Shown one piece after another: positions 52,128 to 60,995 of a DNA stretch of 64,000 nucleotides. The position numbers and the translations under genes are program-made. The stretch covers positions 868,001 through 932,000 of the forward strand of contig NZ_JAGIOC010000001.1 of NCBI RefSeq assembly GCF_017876515.1, written 5' to 3'. This DNA comes from Brachybacterium fresconis (GTDB taxonomy: Bacteria; Actinomycetota; Actinomycetes; Actinomycetales; Dermabacteraceae). A model generated the notes under the pieces. The model made no database searches and was not told the origin of the DNA. It saw nothing but the letters and a program-made list of their open reading frames with translations. Every line of letters starts with the position of its first letter. Position 1 is the stretch's first letter.

Positions 52128-53156
52128 TCAGGCGACCGCCGCGGCCTCGTAGATGTCCTGGGCGACATCGCCGAGATAGGGGCCGTACATGACGTCCGGC
52201 TGCGTCCTGTACCCGAAGCTGTTGACCGAGATCTGGTAGCCGGAGGCGTCCTCGCCCACGAACCAGGGGCCGCCGGAGGAGCCGCCGGTCATGTCGCAGT
52301 CGATGGCCTGGTCGTCGGTCCCGCCGATCGTGTCGTCGGAGCCGACCCCCTGGCACTGCTCGAGGCTCTCACCGTCGAAGGGAGCCGCCGCGGGGTAGCC
52401 GTAGGAGGTGTACAGCGCTCCGCGCCGAGTGTTGAACTCGATGCCGGAGCCGCCCACCGCGTCGGTCAGGTTCGCCGAGCCGCTCTCGGGCTCGACGACC
52501 GCGAAGGCGATGTCATAGTTCATGTCCTCGGCGTCGACCCACTGATCCGTGGCGTACAGGTCCGAGGCGCCCCACAGCCCGTAGGGGGTCGAGCCCTCGT
52601 CGTACCCCGGGGCGAAGACCCAGTTGTCCGCCCAGGTCCCGGCGCTGTTGACGCAGTGCCCGGCGGTCGAGACGGTCGAACCGTTGCCGGAGGCCACCGC
52701 ATTGCCGGAGCACACGTAGTCGGTGCCGCCGACGGTGAAGAAGACCTTGCCGACATGGTCGGTGCCTGCGGCCGCGGTCCCGGCCTCAGCGCTCCGGCCG
52801 GAGGCCTCCTGCGACTCGGCGCGGACCTGAGGGTCCGCGGCGACGGCGGAGATGCTCTCGGTCGCCGAGCTCTCGACCTGCCCGTCGGCGACCTCCTCAT
52901 CGGCCACGAGCTCGGCGGCCGGGCTCGCCGACTCCATGCGCTCCGCGGTCCAGTACTGCGTGGCGTCGTCCTGAGCGGAGGAGGACAGAGTGGTCGTCTC
53001 GAGGTCGCCGTCGTCCGACGGGTCGGCCGCGGCCACTCCCGCACCGCCGAGCGCCAGCGCCCCGGCGAACGCGATGCCGCCCGCGGTGCGCGCACACCGG
53101 GTGAGGAGGCCGGGCAGGGACGGATGAGCGTCCTGGGATTCCGGAGAGGGGATCAC
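52128..53156 (-). CDS. Secreted trypsin-like serine protease (S1 family)
   Basis: A 342-residue secreted protease. An N-terminal signal (hydrophobic core AGGIAFAGALALGGAGVAAA) and a ~90-residue acidic pro-region precede the chymotrypsin-fold domain. The triad is His167 in STAGHCV, Asp215 in NYDIAF and Ser294 in GGSSGGPW. Cysteines fit two or three disulfides. GTG start with GAAAGGA upstream. It lies 158 bp upstream of the repeat-peptide gene in the same direction, so the two could act together. Confidence 0.92.
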   Translation of the reverse strand: MIPSPESQDAHPSLPGLLTRCARTAGGIAFAGALALGGAGVAAADPSDDGDLETTTLSSSAQDDATQYWTAERMESASPAAELVADEEVADGQVESSATESISAVAADPQVRAESQEASGRSAEAGTAAAGTDHVGKVFFTVGGTDYVCSGNAVASGNGSTVSTAGHCVNSAGTWADNWVFAPGYDEGSTPYGLWGASDLYATDQWVDAEDMNYDIAFAVVEPESGSANLTDAVGGSGIEFNTRRGALYTSYGYPAAAPFDGESLEQCQGVGSDDTIGGTDDQAIDCDMTGGSSGGPWFVGEDASGYQISVNSFGYRTQPDVMYGPYLGDVAQDIYEAAAVA

Positions 53157-53254
53157 CGTGGAGTCCTTTCGGAGGGGGAACGGGAGCGGTCGGGAACCGC
53201 GGCGCCACCCTACGCATGGTGATCCCGTTCACACCAGAGGTCCGCCGCAACAGA

Positions 53255-53268
53255 TGACCGATCGGTCA
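53255..53268. promoter_or_regulatory. TetR-like 14-bp palindrome upstream of the protease
   Basis: TGACCGATCGGTCA is a perfect palindrome about 100 bp upstream of the protease start, overlapping the stop of the small upstream gene. Its shape is typical of TetR-family operators. No TetR gene is seen in the window. Confidence 0.45.
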
Positions 53269-53565
53269 CTTCTGAGCGGAGCCCTCCGCGTCCGGCCCGG
53301 AGTCATCCCCTCTCTCCTCGGCCCCCTCCTCAGCTGTCCCGGCGCCGGGAGCATCGCTGCTGGTGGTGGCTTCCTCCGGTTCCGCCGCCGGTCGCACGGG
53401 TACGTCCTGCGCGCCATCGACCGGGCCGCGCGACGACGGCGGGTCCTTCCGGATCTGGGCGGGACGCGCCTCCCGACGGCGTGTCGGCGTCCAATAGGCG
53501 GCCGCGGCGGACCCGTCCCGACTGCTGTCCCGCCCGGCCGGATCCTCGGAGCGGCGTGCGGTCAT
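53266..53565 (-). CDS. Small disordered hypothetical protein
   Basis: A 99-residue, highly charged protein (AAAAYWTPTRRREARPAQIR, then Glu/Ala-rich tail) without recognisable domains. GGAGG lies 8 nt before the ATG, which supports a real gene, but composition alone is weak evidence in GC-rich DNA. It lies downstream of the nar operon. Confidence 0.4.
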   Translation of the reverse strand: MTARRSEDPAGRDSSRDGSAAAAYWTPTRRREARPAQIRKDPPSSRGPVDGAQDVPVRPAAEPEEATTSSDAPGAGTAEEGAEERGDDSGPDAEGSAQK

Positions 53566-53580
53566 CAGGGCCCTCCTCCG

Positions 53581-53646
53581 TCTGCGAACTCCATCTGCGA
53601 ACTATTCTCCACCGGCTTCTGCATCAGGGATCGGCTTCTGCGTCAG
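53581..53646. repeat. Short direct repeats after the nar operon
   Basis: TCTGCGAACT occurs twice (53581-53590, 53594-53603), and CGGCTTCTGCRTCAG occurs twice (53613-53627, 53632-53646). The second copy of the latter contains the DUF6457 stop, so a slip or duplication at the gene end is likely. Confidence 0.7.
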
Positions 53647-53924
53647 ATGCCGACGGACGCCGCGTCCGCGGAGGTGACCTGCTCGACCATGCGACAGGCG
53701 TCCTCGAGCTCGGCACCGCGCGCGACCGCGGCCCCGACCAGGAAGGCGGAGATCGGAGCCATGGAACGCTGCACGCCCTCCGCCACCACGCCCGTCATCT
53801 CATGGACGCGGTCGACGTCGAGGGCGACGCCGCCGACGTCCAGCTCGTCCGCCACGCGCCGCAGCCAGGGCAGCAGCGTGGTCTCCCAGTCGCTCTGGAG
53901 GGTCACCGGGGGCTTGGACGCCAT
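53643..53924 (-). CDS. DUF6457 family small protein in nar operon
   Basis: A 93-residue protein (LPWLRRVADELDVGGVALD, then AEGVQRSMAPISAFLVGAA) matching DUF6457, a helical family often encoded near molybdenum-cofactor genes in actinobacteria. Its ATG overlaps the narI stop, so it is coupled to nitrate reductase. A role in cofactor supply or insertion is inferred. Confidence 0.72.
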   Translation of the reverse strand: MASKPPVTLQSDWETTLLPWLRRVADELDVGGVALDVDRVHEMTGVVAEGVQRSMAPISAFLVGAAVARGAELEDACRMVEQVTSADAASVGI

Positions 53925-54655
53925 CAGAACTTCACCTTCTCCCAGCCGCGACGCTCCGCCTCGCGGCGGGGGTCCTTGCTGCGGTAGAGGATGTACGGGC
54001 GGGTCAGGTAGCCCAGCGGTGCCGCGAACACGTGCACCAGACGCGTGAAGGGCCAGATCGCGAACAGCGTCAGGGCGGACAGGACGTGCAGCTGGAAGAA
54101 GATCGGGGCCTGGGACATGAGATCGGTGGTGGGCCGCATCGTCCAGAAGTTGCGGAACCAGATCGAGACGCCCTCGCGGTAGTCGTAGGTGCCGAAGGCG
54201 GTGTGCACGACCGTGGCGAGCACGCCGAAGACGATCGTCAGCGCCAGCAGCAGGTACATGAGCTTGTCCCCGGGCGTGGTCGCGCCGAACACGCGCCGGT
54301 TGGTGCGTCGGCGGTACAGCAGGATCATCAACCCGCCGACGCAGGCCACGGCCGCCGCCAGCCCGATCGTGATCGCCATCAGGTGGTACACGTGGTCGGA
54401 GATCCCCAGGAACCGTGTCCACGACTTGGGGACGGCGAGGCCCGCCACGTGCCCGAGGAAGATCCCGATGATCCCGTAGTGGAACATCGGCGAGCCGATG
54501 GACAGCAGCTTGGACTCGTACAGCTGGCTGGACCGCGTCGTCCATCCGAAGCGATCCGCCTTGAAGCGCCACACGTGTCCGAGGACGAACACGGCGAGCA
54601 CCATGTAGGGGTAGACCACCCACAGCAGCAGCTGGAGCGTCGTCACGTCGTTCAT
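53924..54655 (-). CDS. narI: Respiratory nitrate reductase gamma subunit
   Basis: NarI (243 residues) is the cytochrome b subunit that anchors NarGH and takes electrons from quinol. Five hydrophobic helices are visible, with haem-ligand histidines in FHYGIIGIFLGHVAGL and FFQLHVLSAL. I chose ATG 54655; the upstream frame lies inside narJ. It overlaps the narJ stop by four bases. Confidence 0.95.
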   Translation of the reverse strand: MNDVTTLQLLLWVVYPYMVLAVFVLGHVWRFKADRFGWTTRSSQLYESKLLSIGSPMFHYGIIGIFLGHVAGLAVPKSWTRFLGISDHVYHLMAITIGLAAAVACVGGLMILLYRRRTNRRVFGATTPGDKLMYLLLALTIVFGVLATVVHTAFGTYDYREGVSIWFRNFWTMRPTTDLMSQAPIFFQLHVLSALTLFAIWPFTRLVHVFAAPLGYLTRPYILYRSKDPRREAERRGWEKVKF

Positions 54656-55485
54656 GAGGGTCGTCCTCTCATCAGGTCCACCGGCACCGGACCGGGCGCC
54701 GCCGCGTGGGATCCGCAGGAATCCGGTGGGGACGAGGCGGCGGCGGTCCGCGCCGCCTGGTCCGCGGCGTCGCCGTCCAGGCCGTAGCCGTCCAGCCCGA
54801 CGGTCTCCTCCTCCGGACCCTCCTCCGCGAGCTTCAGCACCGCGGCCCTGTCCTCCGCGTCCAGCGGCGGAAGCGTCGCGCACAGGGCCACGAGCGCCCC
54901 GTGCCAGGGCGAGGAGATGTCCGCGAGATGCAGGCGCAGCAGCTCCACCCCGGGACGGTTCGCCCGCAGGATCTTCGCGCCGCGCTCGGCATCATGCCCG
55001 GCGGCGAATTCCAGGACCACGGGCAGGTGGTCCGGCAGCTCGTCATCACCGATCTCCAGACCGGCGGTGCGGAAGTCCTGCTTGATGCGCAGCAGCGCCA
55101 TACCGCGCCGGCGGGTGTCCCCGTGGCTGAAGTACGTCAGGTGCAGGCATCCGCGGCGCCGCGTGTCGAAGGTGTCGACGTAGTCCTCCTGGACGGCGAC
55201 CGCATCCCGCCCCGTGAGCGCCTCCAGGGTCCCGAGCACGCCGTCGCGCGCCGGCTCCGGGATCGACGCCGCGAGCGATCGGACGGTCCCGAAGCGCTCG
55301 ATGGTCTCCGGATGGGGGTAGGTCAGCAGCCAGGACACGGCGATCCAGGTCACCCGCAGCTGCTCCGTGGTCATCCCCGAGGCATGCAGCAGACCCAGGG
55401 GCCCACGTGCTCGCCGGGGAGCGGACGCCGTCGGCCCCGCACCGGCGTCCCCGCGCCGGGTGAGGAGCCGAGCCAGGGTGCCCAT
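54652..55485 (-). CDS. narJ: Nitrate reductase assembly chaperone
   Basis: NarJ (277 residues) is the dedicated chaperone that binds apo-NarG for molybdenum-cofactor insertion. The core shows SWLLTYPHPE, QEDYVDTFDTRRRGCLHLTY, DELPDHLPVVLEFA. The C-terminal ~40 residues and first ~37 residues are extra. The start overlaps the narH stop (TGATG), which supports 55485. Confidence 0.92.
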   Translation of the reverse strand: MGTLARLLTRRGDAGAGPTASAPRRARGPLGLLHASGMTTEQLRVTWIAVSWLLTYPHPETIERFGTVRSLAASIPEPARDGVLGTLEALTGRDAVAVQEDYVDTFDTRRRGCLHLTYFSHGDTRRRGMALLRIKQDFRTAGLEIGDDELPDHLPVVLEFAAGHDAERGAKILRANRPGVELLRLHLADISSPWHGALVALCATLPPLDAEDRAAVLKLAEEGPEEETVGLDGYGLDGDAADQAARTAAASSPPDSCGSHAAAPGPVPVDLMRGRPS

Positions 55486-57122
55486 CAGGCCCTCCCCCCG
55501 GACGTCTGCGGGAACAGTCCATCGGGCCGACCCTTCCCGTCCCAGTTCAGGAGGTTGATGCGCACGCCCTCGGGACGGTCCACCGGGCCGTTCTCCTGAC
55601 GCTTGGTGGCGTAGCCGGGACCCGACATCCCCATCGACTCCTCCGGCAGGGACATGTTCATGCCGGGGCCGCCGGGAGCGTCCAGCGGGCACTCGGTGCC
55701 GGTCGCCTCGAGGTCGTGGGCCGATTCGTGATGCCCCACGGGGATCACGTAGCGCTCGTCGTACTTCGCGATCGCCAGCAGGCGGTACATCTCCTGCATC
55801 GTCTCGCCGTCCATGCCGACGGCGTTGGCGATCCCTTCCTTAGGCTCCCGCTCGAGGTTGATGTCGCGCATGTAGGAGCGCATGGCCGCCATCCGGTAGA
55901 GGACCCGCTCGACCGTGGGGACGTCCCCCGCGGTGAACAGGTTCGCGAGATACTCCACCGGGATGCGCAGGGCGTCGATGGCGGCGAACAGGCTGTCGGC
56001 GTCCTCCGCGTCGTAGCCGGTGTCGCGCACCACGTCCACCACCGGCGACAGCGGCGGGATGTACCAGACCATCGGCATGGTGCGGTACTCCGGGTGCAGC
56101 GGCAGGGCCACCTCGTAGTCCTTGATCAGCCGGTATGTCGGGGACTTCTGGGCGGCCATGATCCAGTCGTGCGGGATCCCGCCCTCCTCGGCGCCCCGGA
56201 TCACCTCGGGATCGTGGGGGTCGAGGATGATGTCGCGCTGGGCGACGTAGAGGTCCTTCTCGTCGGTCGTCGACGCCGCCTCCGTGACGCGGTCGGCGTC
56301 GTACAGGACCAGTCCGATGTAGCGCAGGCGTCCCACGCAGGTCTCGGCGCAGACGGTCGGCTCCCCCTGCTCGATGCGGGGGTAGCAGAAGGTGCACTTC
56401 TCGGCCTTGCCGGTGCGGTGGTTGAAGTAGATCTTCTTGTACGGGCAGCCGGTGACGCACATGCGCCAGCCGCGGCAGGTGTCCTGGTCCACCAGGACGA
56501 TGCCGTCCTCCTCCCGCTTGTAGATCGCGCCGGAGGGGCAGGAGGCGACGCAGGTGGGGTTCAGGCAGTGCTCGCAGATGCGCGGCAGGTAGAACATGAA
56601 GGTCTCGTCGAACTCGAACTGCACCTTCTCCTCGATGCCCTTGAGCATCGGGTCCTTATCCTTGTGCAGGTAGGTGCCGCCGAGGTCGTCGTCCCAGTTC
56701 CCGGACCACTGGATATCGGTGCGCTCCCCAGTAATCAGCGACTTCGGGGGCGCGGTCGGGATCGTGTCCTGCTGGGCCGGCGCATGCAGCAGGTTGTCGT
56801 ACTCGTAGGTCCACGGCTCGTAGTAGTCCTCGATGCCGGGAAGCCTCGGATTGGAGAACAGCTGCAGCAGCTTGGTGATGCGCCCGCCGGCCTTCAGCTT
56901 GAGCCGTCCGTTCCTGCCGAGCTCCCACCCACCCTTCCACTTCTCCTGGTCCTCGTACCCGCGGGGGTACCCCTGGCCGGGCCGGGTCTCGACGTTGTTG
57001 AACCACATGTACTCGGTCCCGGAACGGTTGGTCCAGGCCTGCTTGCAGGTCACCGAGCAGGTGTGGCAGCCGATGCACTTGTCGAGGTTCATCACCATCG
57101 ACATCTGTGCCATGACTCTCAT
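55485..57122 (-). CDS. narH: Respiratory nitrate reductase beta subunit
   Basis: NarH (545 residues) carries four iron-sulfur clusters. The cysteine groups are CIGCHTCSVTCKQAW, CEHCLNPTCVASCPSG, CRGWRMCVTGCPYK and CTFCYPRIEQGEPTVCAETC; the Trp within CRGWRMC marks the [3Fe-4S] site. AAGGAG lies 7 nt before ATG 57122. It follows narG after 37 bp. Confidence 0.97.
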   Translation of the reverse strand: MRVMAQMSMVMNLDKCIGCHTCSVTCKQAWTNRSGTEYMWFNNVETRPGQGYPRGYEDQEKWKGGWELGRNGRLKLKAGGRITKLLQLFSNPRLPGIEDYYEPWTYEYDNLLHAPAQQDTIPTAPPKSLITGERTDIQWSGNWDDDLGGTYLHKDKDPMLKGIEEKVQFEFDETFMFYLPRICEHCLNPTCVASCPSGAIYKREEDGIVLVDQDTCRGWRMCVTGCPYKKIYFNHRTGKAEKCTFCYPRIEQGEPTVCAETCVGRLRYIGLVLYDADRVTEAASTTDEKDLYVAQRDIILDPHDPEVIRGAEEGGIPHDWIMAAQKSPTYRLIKDYEVALPLHPEYRTMPMVWYIPPLSPVVDVVRDTGYDAEDADSLFAAIDALRIPVEYLANLFTAGDVPTVERVLYRMAAMRSYMRDINLEREPKEGIANAVGMDGETMQEMYRLLAIAKYDERYVIPVGHHESAHDLEATGTECPLDAPGGPGMNMSLPEESMGMSGPGYATKRQENGPVDRPEGVRINLLNWDGKGRPDGLFPQTSGGRA

Positions 57123-57159
57123 CGCGGCTCTCCTTCGCTCTGTGTTCGTCGGGCTGGGC

Positions 57160-60100
57160 TCAGTACTCGACGGGCGCGGTGCGCTTGCGGATCATCGTGA
57201 CTTCGTCGCGCTGGTTCCCGGTCGGGCCGTAGTAGTTGAAGGCGAAGGACAGCTGCGCGTATCCGCCGATCAGGTGCGAGGGCTTGATCATGATCCTCGT
57301 CAGCGAATTGGTGATCCCGCCGCGCTTGCCGTCGCGCTCCGTCCGCGGCACGTTGACGGTGCGCTCCTGCCCGTGGTGCATGAACGCCGTGCCCTTCGGC
57401 ATCCGGTGGCTGACCACCGCGCGGGCGGAGACGACGCCGTTGCGGTTGACGGCCTCGACCCAGTCGTTGTCGGTGATCCCGACGGCCTCGGCGTCCTCGA
57501 CGCTCATCCAGATGTTCTGCCCGCCCCGGGACAGGTTCATCATGAAGAAGTTTTCCTGGTACATCGAATGGATCGCCCACTTGTTGTGGGGCGTCAGGTA
57601 GCGCACGGAGATCGAGGTGCCGTCGGTGGCGCCCGGGGCCTGCTCGCCGAACAGGGCCGTCATGTCCAGCGGCGGGCGGAAGACCGGCAGGGCCTCTCCC
57701 ATCTCCAGCATCCAGTCGTGGTCGAGGTAGAAGTGCTGTCGCCCCGTGAGGGTGTGCCAGGGCTTCTTGCGCTCGACGTTGATGGTGAAGGGGCTGTAGC
57801 GCCTCCCTCCGCTCTCGGAGCCCGACCATTCGGGGCTCGTGATCACGGGGACCGGGGCCGCCTTGGTGTCGGCGAAGCGCACGTTCTTGCCCTCGTGCTC
57901 GGCCGCGAGATCGTGCATGCGCACACCGGTGCGTTTCTCGAGGGTCCTGAAGCCCTGCGTGGCCATGCGGCCGTTCGTGGTGCCGGACAGGCTCAGGATG
58001 AACTCGCAGGCCTGCAGGTCCGTCTCCAATCGGGGCCGGCCCGCCGCGGGCCCCGTGCGGTGGACTCCGTTGATCTCGCCCAGCTCGGCGACGAACTCGG
58101 TGACGTCGTAGGTGAGTCCCTTGGTGGTCATGCCCTGGGACTCCAGCAGCGGGCCGGCCGAGGAGTACTTGGCATGGATCTGGGTGTAGTCGCGCTCGAC
58201 CTCCACCAGGTCGGGCATCGTCAGGCCCGGGACGGCCTCGCACTCGCCCTTCTTCCAGTCCCGCACCTGTCCGTGCGGGGTCGCCATCGCGCTCGGCGAG
58301 TCGTGCTGCAGCGCCAGCGCGACAACATCCTTCCGGGTGCCCAGGTGAGTCTCGGCGAGCTCGCTGAAGCGCTCGGCGATCGCCGACCAGGCCTCCCAGT
58401 CGGTGCGGGACTCCCACGGGTTGGAGATGGCCGGGTTGAAGGAGTGGATGAAGGGGTGCATGTCGGTGGTGGACAGATCGTGCTTCTCGTACCACGTCGA
58501 GGCCGGCAGCACCACGTCGGAGTGCAGCGTGTGGCTGGTCATCCGGAAGTCGAGGGTGAGCAGCAGGTCCACCTTGCCGATCGGCGCCTCGTCCCGCCAG
58601 CGCACGTCCCGCGGCCGGAACTGCTCCGGGGTCTCCTCCTCCGTAGCGGAGGAGTCCACACCGAGCAGGTGGCGGAAGAAGTACTGGTCCCCCTTGGCGG
58701 AGGAGCCCAGGGTGTTGGCCCTCCAGATGGACCAGATCCGCGGGAAGTTCTCCGGGGCGTCCGGGTCCTCGGCCGCGAAGGTGACGGTGCCGTCCTGGAG
58801 GGCGTCCACCAGCCACGGCACGGTCTCCCGTCCTGCTTCCGCAGCACGGTCGGCGACGTCCAGGGAGCTGATGTCGAACTGCGGGAAGAAAGGCTGCCAG
58901 CCCAGCCGCTGCGACAGCGCGATGGCGTCCGCGGTGGTCATGCCCGCGAAGGAACCGGCCCCGGTGGTCGCGGCGAGGGTGTCCGCCCCGAAGCGGTCGT
59001 ACCGCCACTGGTCGGCGTGCATGTACCAGTAGGTGGTCTGGCACATCTGCCGCGGCGGGCGCGACCAGTCCAGGGCGTTGGCCAGGTGGGACCAGCCGGT
59101 GATGGGGCGCACCTTCTCCTGGCCGACGTAGTGGGCCCAGCCCCCGCCGCCCACCCCCTGGGTGCCGCAGAGATTGGTGAGCGTGAGGAAGGAGCGGTAG
59201 ATGGTGTCGGAATGGAACCAGTGGTTGGTGCCGGCGCCCATGATGATCATCGACCGGCCCTTGGAGTCGACCGCGTTCTGGGCGAACTCGCGGGCGATGC
59301 GCGCCGCGGCCTGGCCGGGCACCCCGGTGATGGTCTCCTGCCAGGCCGGGGTGTACAGGGCGTCGACATCGTCGAGGCCGCTGGCCCAGCTGCCGGGCAG
59401 ACCCTCCCGCCCTACTCCGTACTCGGCCAGCAGCAGATCGAACACGGTAGTGACGACACGGCCGTCGATCGTTCGCACGGGCACCCCGCGCGACACGTCG
59501 CCGCGGCCGCCCTGCCCGGCGGTGTCGAAGCGCGGCAGCAGCACCTCGGCGACGCCCTCGTGATGGCCCAGCAGGCTCAGAGCGGGGTCGAGGTCGCCGA
59601 GCTCGAGGTTCCAGCGGCCCTCGCCGTCGGCGGAGAAGCGATGCCCGAGGGTGCCGTTCGGGGCGGCGATCTCGCCGGTGGCCGCGTCCAGCAGCATCGG
59701 CTTGAAGTCCGCGTGCTCGGTGGCCGCCTCGGCGGTGCGGTGCTCCCCCGCCTCGCTGGCGACCAGGAACTTGCCCGGAACCAGGGAACCGTCTCCGCGC
59801 CGCTCCAGCTGGACCAGGAAGGGCAGGTCGGTGTACTGCTTCGAGTAGGCGTCGAAGTAGGGCTCGCGGCGATCGACGTAGAACTCGCGCAGGATCGTGT
59901 GGCCCATCGCCATCGCCAGCGCGGCGTCCGTGCCGGGGTGCGGGGCGAGCCATTCGTCGGCGAACTTGACGTTCTCCGCGTAGTCCGGTGCCACCGCGAT
60001 CACCTTCTGCCCGCGGTAGCGGGCCTCGGTCATCCAGTGCGCATCGGGGGTGCGGGTCAGGGGGACGTTCGATCCCCACATCATGAGGTAGGAGGCGTTC

Positions 60101-60936
60101 CACCAGTCCCCGGACTCCGGGACGTCGGTCTGGTCGCCGAAGACCTGCGGGGAGGCGGGCGGCAGATCGGCGTACCAGTCGTAGAAGGAGAGCATCGGGC
60201 TGCCGATGAGCTGGTGGAAACGGGCTCCGGAGGAGAACGAGACCTGGCTCATCGCCGGGATCGGGGAGAACCCGGTGGCGCGGTCCGGGCCGTGCTCGGC
60301 GACGGTGTGGACGTACGCGGCGGAGATCAGATCGACCGCCTCGTCCCAGGAGGCGCGCACGAGGCCGCCCTTGCCGCGCGCCCGCTTGTAGCGCATGGCC
60401 TTCTCGGGATCGGAGACGATCGCCTTCCACGCCTCGACGGGATCGTGACCGGGGGCCTTCGCCTTCTCCTCACGGAACAGCCGCAGCAGCTCCGAGCGCA
60501 CGTAGGGGTAGCGCACCCGGGTCGGCGAGTAGGTGTACCAGGAGAACGAGGCGCCGCGGGGGCAGCCGCGCGGCTCGTACTCGGGCTTGTCCGGTCCGGC
60601 CGTGGGGTAGTCCGTCTCCTGCGATTCCCAGGTGATCACGCCGTCCTTCACGTAGACCTTCCAGGAGCAGGACCCGGTGCAGTTCACGCCGTGGGTGGAG
60701 CGCACCACCTTGTCGTGGCTCCAGCGCTCGCGGTAGAACGAGTCGCCGCTGCGCCCGCCGACCCGATGGATCTCGCGGTTGTCCTCGGTGATCTTCTGCG
60801 AGCGGGTGAACATCTTCCGGGTGCCGATGAGGGCGTCGAACAGCGGGGAGTCGATGCCGGGTGCTGTCTGCTGCTGGTCCTTCCGCTGCTGGTCCTTCCG
60901 CGCGGTACGGCGGGCATCGGGATCGTGGACTGTCAT
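57160..60936 (-). CDS. narG: Respiratory nitrate reductase alpha subunit
   Basis: NarG (1258 residues) is the molybdopterin-containing catalytic subunit that reduces nitrate to nitrite on the cytoplasmic side. The FS0 cluster motif is HGVNCTGSCSWKVYVKDG, followed by the CPRGASFSWYTYSPTRVRYPY block. No signal peptide is present, as expected. ATG 60936 is supported by homology; the longer frame upstream crosses narK. It is the first gene of narGHJI. Confidence 0.97.
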   Translation of the reverse strand: MTVHDPDARRTARKDQQRKDQQQTAPGIDSPLFDALIGTRKMFTRSQKITEDNREIHRVGGRSGDSFYRERWSHDKVVRSTHGVNCTGSCSWKVYVKDGVITWESQETDYPTAGPDKPEYEPRGCPRGASFSWYTYSPTRVRYPYVRSELLRLFREEKAKAPGHDPVEAWKAIVSDPEKAMRYKRARGKGGLVRASWDEAVDLISAAYVHTVAEHGPDRATGFSPIPAMSQVSFSSGARFHQLIGSPMLSFYDWYADLPPASPQVFGDQTDVPESGDWWNASYLMMWGSNVPLTRTPDAHWMTEARYRGQKVIAVAPDYAENVKFADEWLAPHPGTDAALAMAMGHTILREFYVDRREPYFDAYSKQYTDLPFLVQLERRGDGSLVPGKFLVASEAGEHRTAEAATEHADFKPMLLDAATGEIAAPNGTLGHRFSADGEGRWNLELGDLDPALSLLGHHEGVAEVLLPRFDTAGQGGRGDVSRGVPVRTIDGRVVTTVFDLLLAEYGVGREGLPGSWASGLDDVDALYTPAWQETITGVPGQAAARIAREFAQNAVDSKGRSMIIMGAGTNHWFHSDTIYRSFLTLTNLCGTQGVGGGGWAHYVGQEKVRPITGWSHLANALDWSRPPRQMCQTTYWYMHADQWRYDRFGADTLAATTGAGSFAGMTTADAIALSQRLGWQPFFPQFDISSLDVADRAAEAGRETVPWLVDALQDGTVTFAAEDPDAPENFPRIWSIWRANTLGSSAKGDQYFFRHLLGVDSSATEEETPEQFRPRDVRWRDEAPIGKVDLLLTLDFRMTSHTLHSDVVLPASTWYEKHDLSTTDMHPFIHSFNPAISNPWESRTDWEAWSAIAERFSELAETHLGTRKDVVALALQHDSPSAMATPHGQVRDWKKGECEAVPGLTMPDLVEVERDYTQIHAKYSSAGPLLESQGMTTKGLTYDVTEFVAELGEINGVHRTGPAAGRPRLETDLQACEFILSLSGTTNGRMATQGFRTLEKRTGVRMHDLAAEHEGKNVRFADTKAAPVPVITSPEWSGSESGGRRYSPFTINVERKKPWHTLTGRQHFYLDHDWMLEMGEALPVFRPPLDMTALFGEQAPGATDGTSISVRYLTPHNKWAIHSMYQENFFMMNLSRGGQNIWMSVEDAEAVGITDNDWVEAVNRNGVVSARAVVSHRMPKGTAFMHHGQERTVNVPRTERDGKRGGITNSLTRIMIKPSHLIGGYAQLSFAFNYYGPTGNQRDEVTMIRKRTAPVEY

Positions 60937-60995
60937 GGGAGATCTCCTGGGCCGGAACGGGGGATGCGAGAGGTGGATGCGGGTGGTGGCCGCCG

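Noticed and set aside
53158-54048. Plus-strand open frame opposite the nar 3' end
   Set aside because: It overlaps narI and the DUF6457 gene on the other strand and has no domain or start signal.
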